Positions 4,054-5,267 of a DNA stretch of 5,267 nucleotides are shown in pieces; position 1 is the stretch's first letter; every line of letters starts with the position of its first letter. The notes beneath the pieces are model-generated. The model saw only the letters and a list, made by a program, of their open reading frames with translations. It had not been told where the DNA came from and searched no databases. The translations under genes were made by a program, and so were the position numbers. Source of the stretch: Candidatus Parcubacteria bacterium (GTDB lineage Bacteria; Patescibacteriota; Patescibacteriia; JAACEG01); contig JAGLTA010000047.1 in the NCBI GenBank assembly GCA_023135505.1, forward strand, positions 1 through 5,267, given 5' to 3'.

Positions 4054-4719
4054 TTAATTGACTATCCGGATAAAACATCCGCGGCGATTTTTACAGGCGG
4101 ATGCAACTTTAATTGCGTTTATTGCCATAACAGAGAATTGATAAACTTCAGTGAAGACGGAAAGGTTTTTGAAAAAGAAGTTTTAGATTTTTTGCAGACA
4201 AGAATCAAGCTGTTGGACGCTGTCTGCGTCAGTGGCGGAGAGCCTACTCTGCAAAAAGACCTGCCGCAATTTATCAGTAAAATTAAAAAAATGGGGTTTT
4301 TGGTTAAATTAGACACGAACGGAACAAACCCTAAAATGCTGAAAAATTTAATTGATGAAAATTTGATTGATTATGCCGCGATGGATATTAAAGCGCCGCT
4401 TGATTGGCAAAATTATGAAAAAATAATCAGAGTAAAAAACAGAAGTTTAATTGAATCGGTTAAAGAAAGCGTTGGAATTTTACTGAAAGGAAAAATAGAT
4501 TATGAATTCCGCACGACTGTTGCGAAAAACTTATTAAGCAAAAACGATATTAAAAAAATCGCGAAAGGGATTAAAGGCGCCAAGAAATATTATTTGCAAA
4601 ATTTTGTAAAAACTGAAAAAATTAGTTATAATAAATTAAGTCCGCTGGATAAAAATGAATTAGAAGAATTAAAATCAGCGGCAAAAAAATATGTTTTAAA
4701 ATGCGAAATTAGAAATTAA
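4018..4719 (+). CDS. nrdG: Anaerobic ribonucleotide reductase activating protein, radical SAM (NrdG2 type)
   Basis: This enzyme cleaves S-adenosylmethionine with a [4Fe-4S] cluster to place the glycyl radical on NrdD (Gly at bases 1327-1329). It has 233 residues, the usual family length. The N-terminus IRGFQKFSLIDYPDK matches the family signature GFQKTSLIDYPGK, which fixes the start at 4018. The cluster motif is C29-x3-C33-x2-C36 (GGCNFNCVYCHN). SAM-site motifs are SGGEPT at 72-77, KLDTNG around 97-102 and MDIKAP at 121-126. All are intact. No Shine-Dalgarno precedes the ATG; the leader is A-rich. It is transcribed away from the tRNA with only 41 bases between them, and the tRNA promoter overlaps its first codons. 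PflA-type activases are related, but the NrdD gene nearby and the N-terminus favour NrdG. Confidence 0.94.
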   Translation: MSIAIRGFQKFSLIDYPDKTSAAIFTGGCNFNCVYCHNRELINFSEDGKVFEKEVLDFLQTRIKLLDAVCVSGGEPTLQKDLPQFISKIKKMGFLVKLDTNGTNPKMLKNLIDENLIDYAAMDIKAPLDWQNYEKIIRVKNRSLIESVKESVGILLKGKIDYEFRTTVAKNLLSKNDIKKIAKGIKGAKKYYLQNFVKTEKISYNKLSPLDKNELEELKSAAKKYVLKCEIRN

Positions 4720-4723
4720 ATTA

Positions 4724-4748
4724 CAAAATCGCTGTTTTGATTTTTTTT
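4724..4748 (+). terminator. Weak intrinsic terminator after nrdG
   Basis: CAAAAT (4724-4729) and GTTTTG (4734-4739) pair around CGCT, followed by A and eight Ts. The stem is A/T-rich and weak, but position (4 bases after the nrdG stop) and T-run fit a rho-independent terminator. Confidence 0.5.
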
Positions 4749-4750
4749 AA

Positions 4751-4858
4751 TTGTCATTCCAGCGAAGGCTTGAATCCAGAATTTAACGCTATGAATACTT
4801 TATCTTCGCTGGAGTTTATCCTCTTGTAGACATGAGCGGAGGTGACAAAATATTTAAA
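4751..4858. repeat. 108-base palindromic dispersed element with TTGTCA/TGACAA ends
   Basis: The ends TTGTCA (4751-4756) and TGACAA (4853-4858) are perfect inverted repeats. Inner arms CCAGCGAAG (4759-4767) and CTTCGCTGG (4804-4812) pair over 9 bp. It belongs to the TGTCATTCCAGCGAAGGCTGGAATCCAG style of intergenic repeat. No transposase is present, so it is either a small non-autonomous element or a REP-like sequence. It fills the nrdG to 4870 gap. GGAGGTGA near its right end is 15 bases upstream of the 4870 ATG, too far to be its ribosome binding site. Confidence 0.7.
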
Positions 4859-4869
4859 AAATAAAATTT

Positions 4870-5160
4870 ATGAATGAACAAAATAAAAAATTAAATCTGA
4901 AAAAAACTTCAGATGAAAAAATTTCAGATGAAAAAAGCGAAATTATAGAATTATTAGAAGAAAATCTAAAAGTTTCGCGGCGGATTTTAAAGTTAAGCAA
5001 AAAAACGCAGAGTTGGATTCTTTTGCAAAAAATAAAATCCGTTGTCTATTTTATTTTAATCATAGCGCCGATTATCTTGGCAGCTATCTATCTTCCGCCG
5101 ATTTTAAGCGGATTATTAGAGCAGTATCAGGAATTATTAAACATATTCCCAAATAAATAA
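4870..5160 (+). CDS. Small single-span membrane protein of unknown function
   Basis: 96 residues. The first 50 or so are highly charged and contain a repeated SDEKI/SDEKS motif at about 14-23 and a heptad-like stretch EIIELLEENLKVSRRILKL (about 24-42) that could be a coiled coil. A hydrophobic segment at about 55-80 (VVYFILIIAPIILAAIYLPPIL) looks like one transmembrane helix with two prolines near its end. An amphipathic tail LLEQYQELLNIF follows. There is no signal peptidase site. I do not recognise the family. It has no Shine-Dalgarno. It is followed after 20 bases by another membrane protein gene on the same strand, so the two are probably co-transcribed and might function together. Confidence 0.8.
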   Translation: MNEQNKKLNLKKTSDEKISDEKSEIIELLEENLKVSRRILKLSKKTQSWILLQKIKSVVYFILIIAPIILAAIYLPPILSGLLEQYQELLNIFPNK

Positions 5161-5180
5161 TTTTTTAAATTTTTTATTTT

Positions 5181-5267
5181 ATGCCAAATAAAAAACAAAA
5201 TGATTTAAGCAAAGAGATTAAGCGTTTAATGATCGGGATAATGATTATCAGTTTGTTCGCTGGAATT
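5181..5267 (+). CDS. N-terminus of a membrane protein, cut by the window end
   Basis: The frame is open from the ATG at 5181 to the last base, giving 29 residues. It opens MPNKKQNDLSKEIKRLM, a polar positively charged start, then the hydrophobic stretch IGIMIISLFAGI, the beginning of a membrane anchor or signal sequence. It lies 20 bases after the stop at 5160 on the same strand, with a T-rich gap and no Shine-Dalgarno. The family cannot be told from this much sequence. Confidence 0.65.
   Translation, partial: MPNKKQNDLSKEIKRLMIGIMIISLFAGI

Noticed and set aside
1..5267. CRISPR array or alternative genetic code (UGA as Gly)
   Set aside because: There are no regularly spaced direct repeats, and all complete genes read through without in-frame TGA while using normal GGN glycine codons.

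Overview
The window is AT-rich bacterial DNA with strongly A/T-biased coding regions. It carries an oxygen-independent (class III) ribonucleotide reductase pair and several dispersed hairpin elements of the TGTCAT...TGACA type. My best guess is an anaerobic or host-associated member of the Candidate Phyla Radiation (Patescibacteria). That is an inference from gene type and repeat style; no marker gene here fixes the taxon. The standard genetic code fits: all four complete protein genes end in TAA and none has an in-frame TGA.

Layout: 1-1407 is the C-terminal two thirds of the anaerobic ribonucleotide reductase NrdD. 1408-1633 is non-coding and holds two hairpin repeats. 1634-3268 is an ABC exporter half-transporter. 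3269-4017 has no ordinary protein gene but is full of RNA-scale structure, nearly all readable on the minus strand. 4018-4719 is the NrdD activase (NrdG, radical SAM), followed by a weak terminator and a third hairpin repeat. 4870-5160 is a small one-span membrane protein, and 5181-5267 is the beginning of another membrane protein.

The most interesting part is 3276-4024. Three minus-strand transcription units lie in tandem. Each starts with TTGACATAT preceded by a conserved A/T-rich block (GGAAAATTT...AAAACC), and each ends in a good intrinsic terminator. Unit 1 makes a Val-type tRNA with an apparently 6-nt anticodon loop, plus a structured RNA behind it. Unit 2 makes a roughly 109-nt hairpin RNA exposing an anti-Shine-Dalgarno CUCCUU stretch. 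Unit 3 makes a roughly 250-nt RNA with two textbook ribosome binding sites in front of 15- and 7-codon reading frames. The shared promoter block of unit 1 is also the first 12 codons of nrdG, so the other two copies look like duplicated ghosts of the nrdG start.

NrdD and NrdG work together: NrdG uses SAM and an iron-sulfur cluster to install the glycyl radical on NrdD, which then makes deoxyribonucleotides without oxygen. They are separated here by the ABC exporter and the RNA array. The ABC gene and the RNA array converge at about 3270, so readthrough of the array would be antisense to the exporter.
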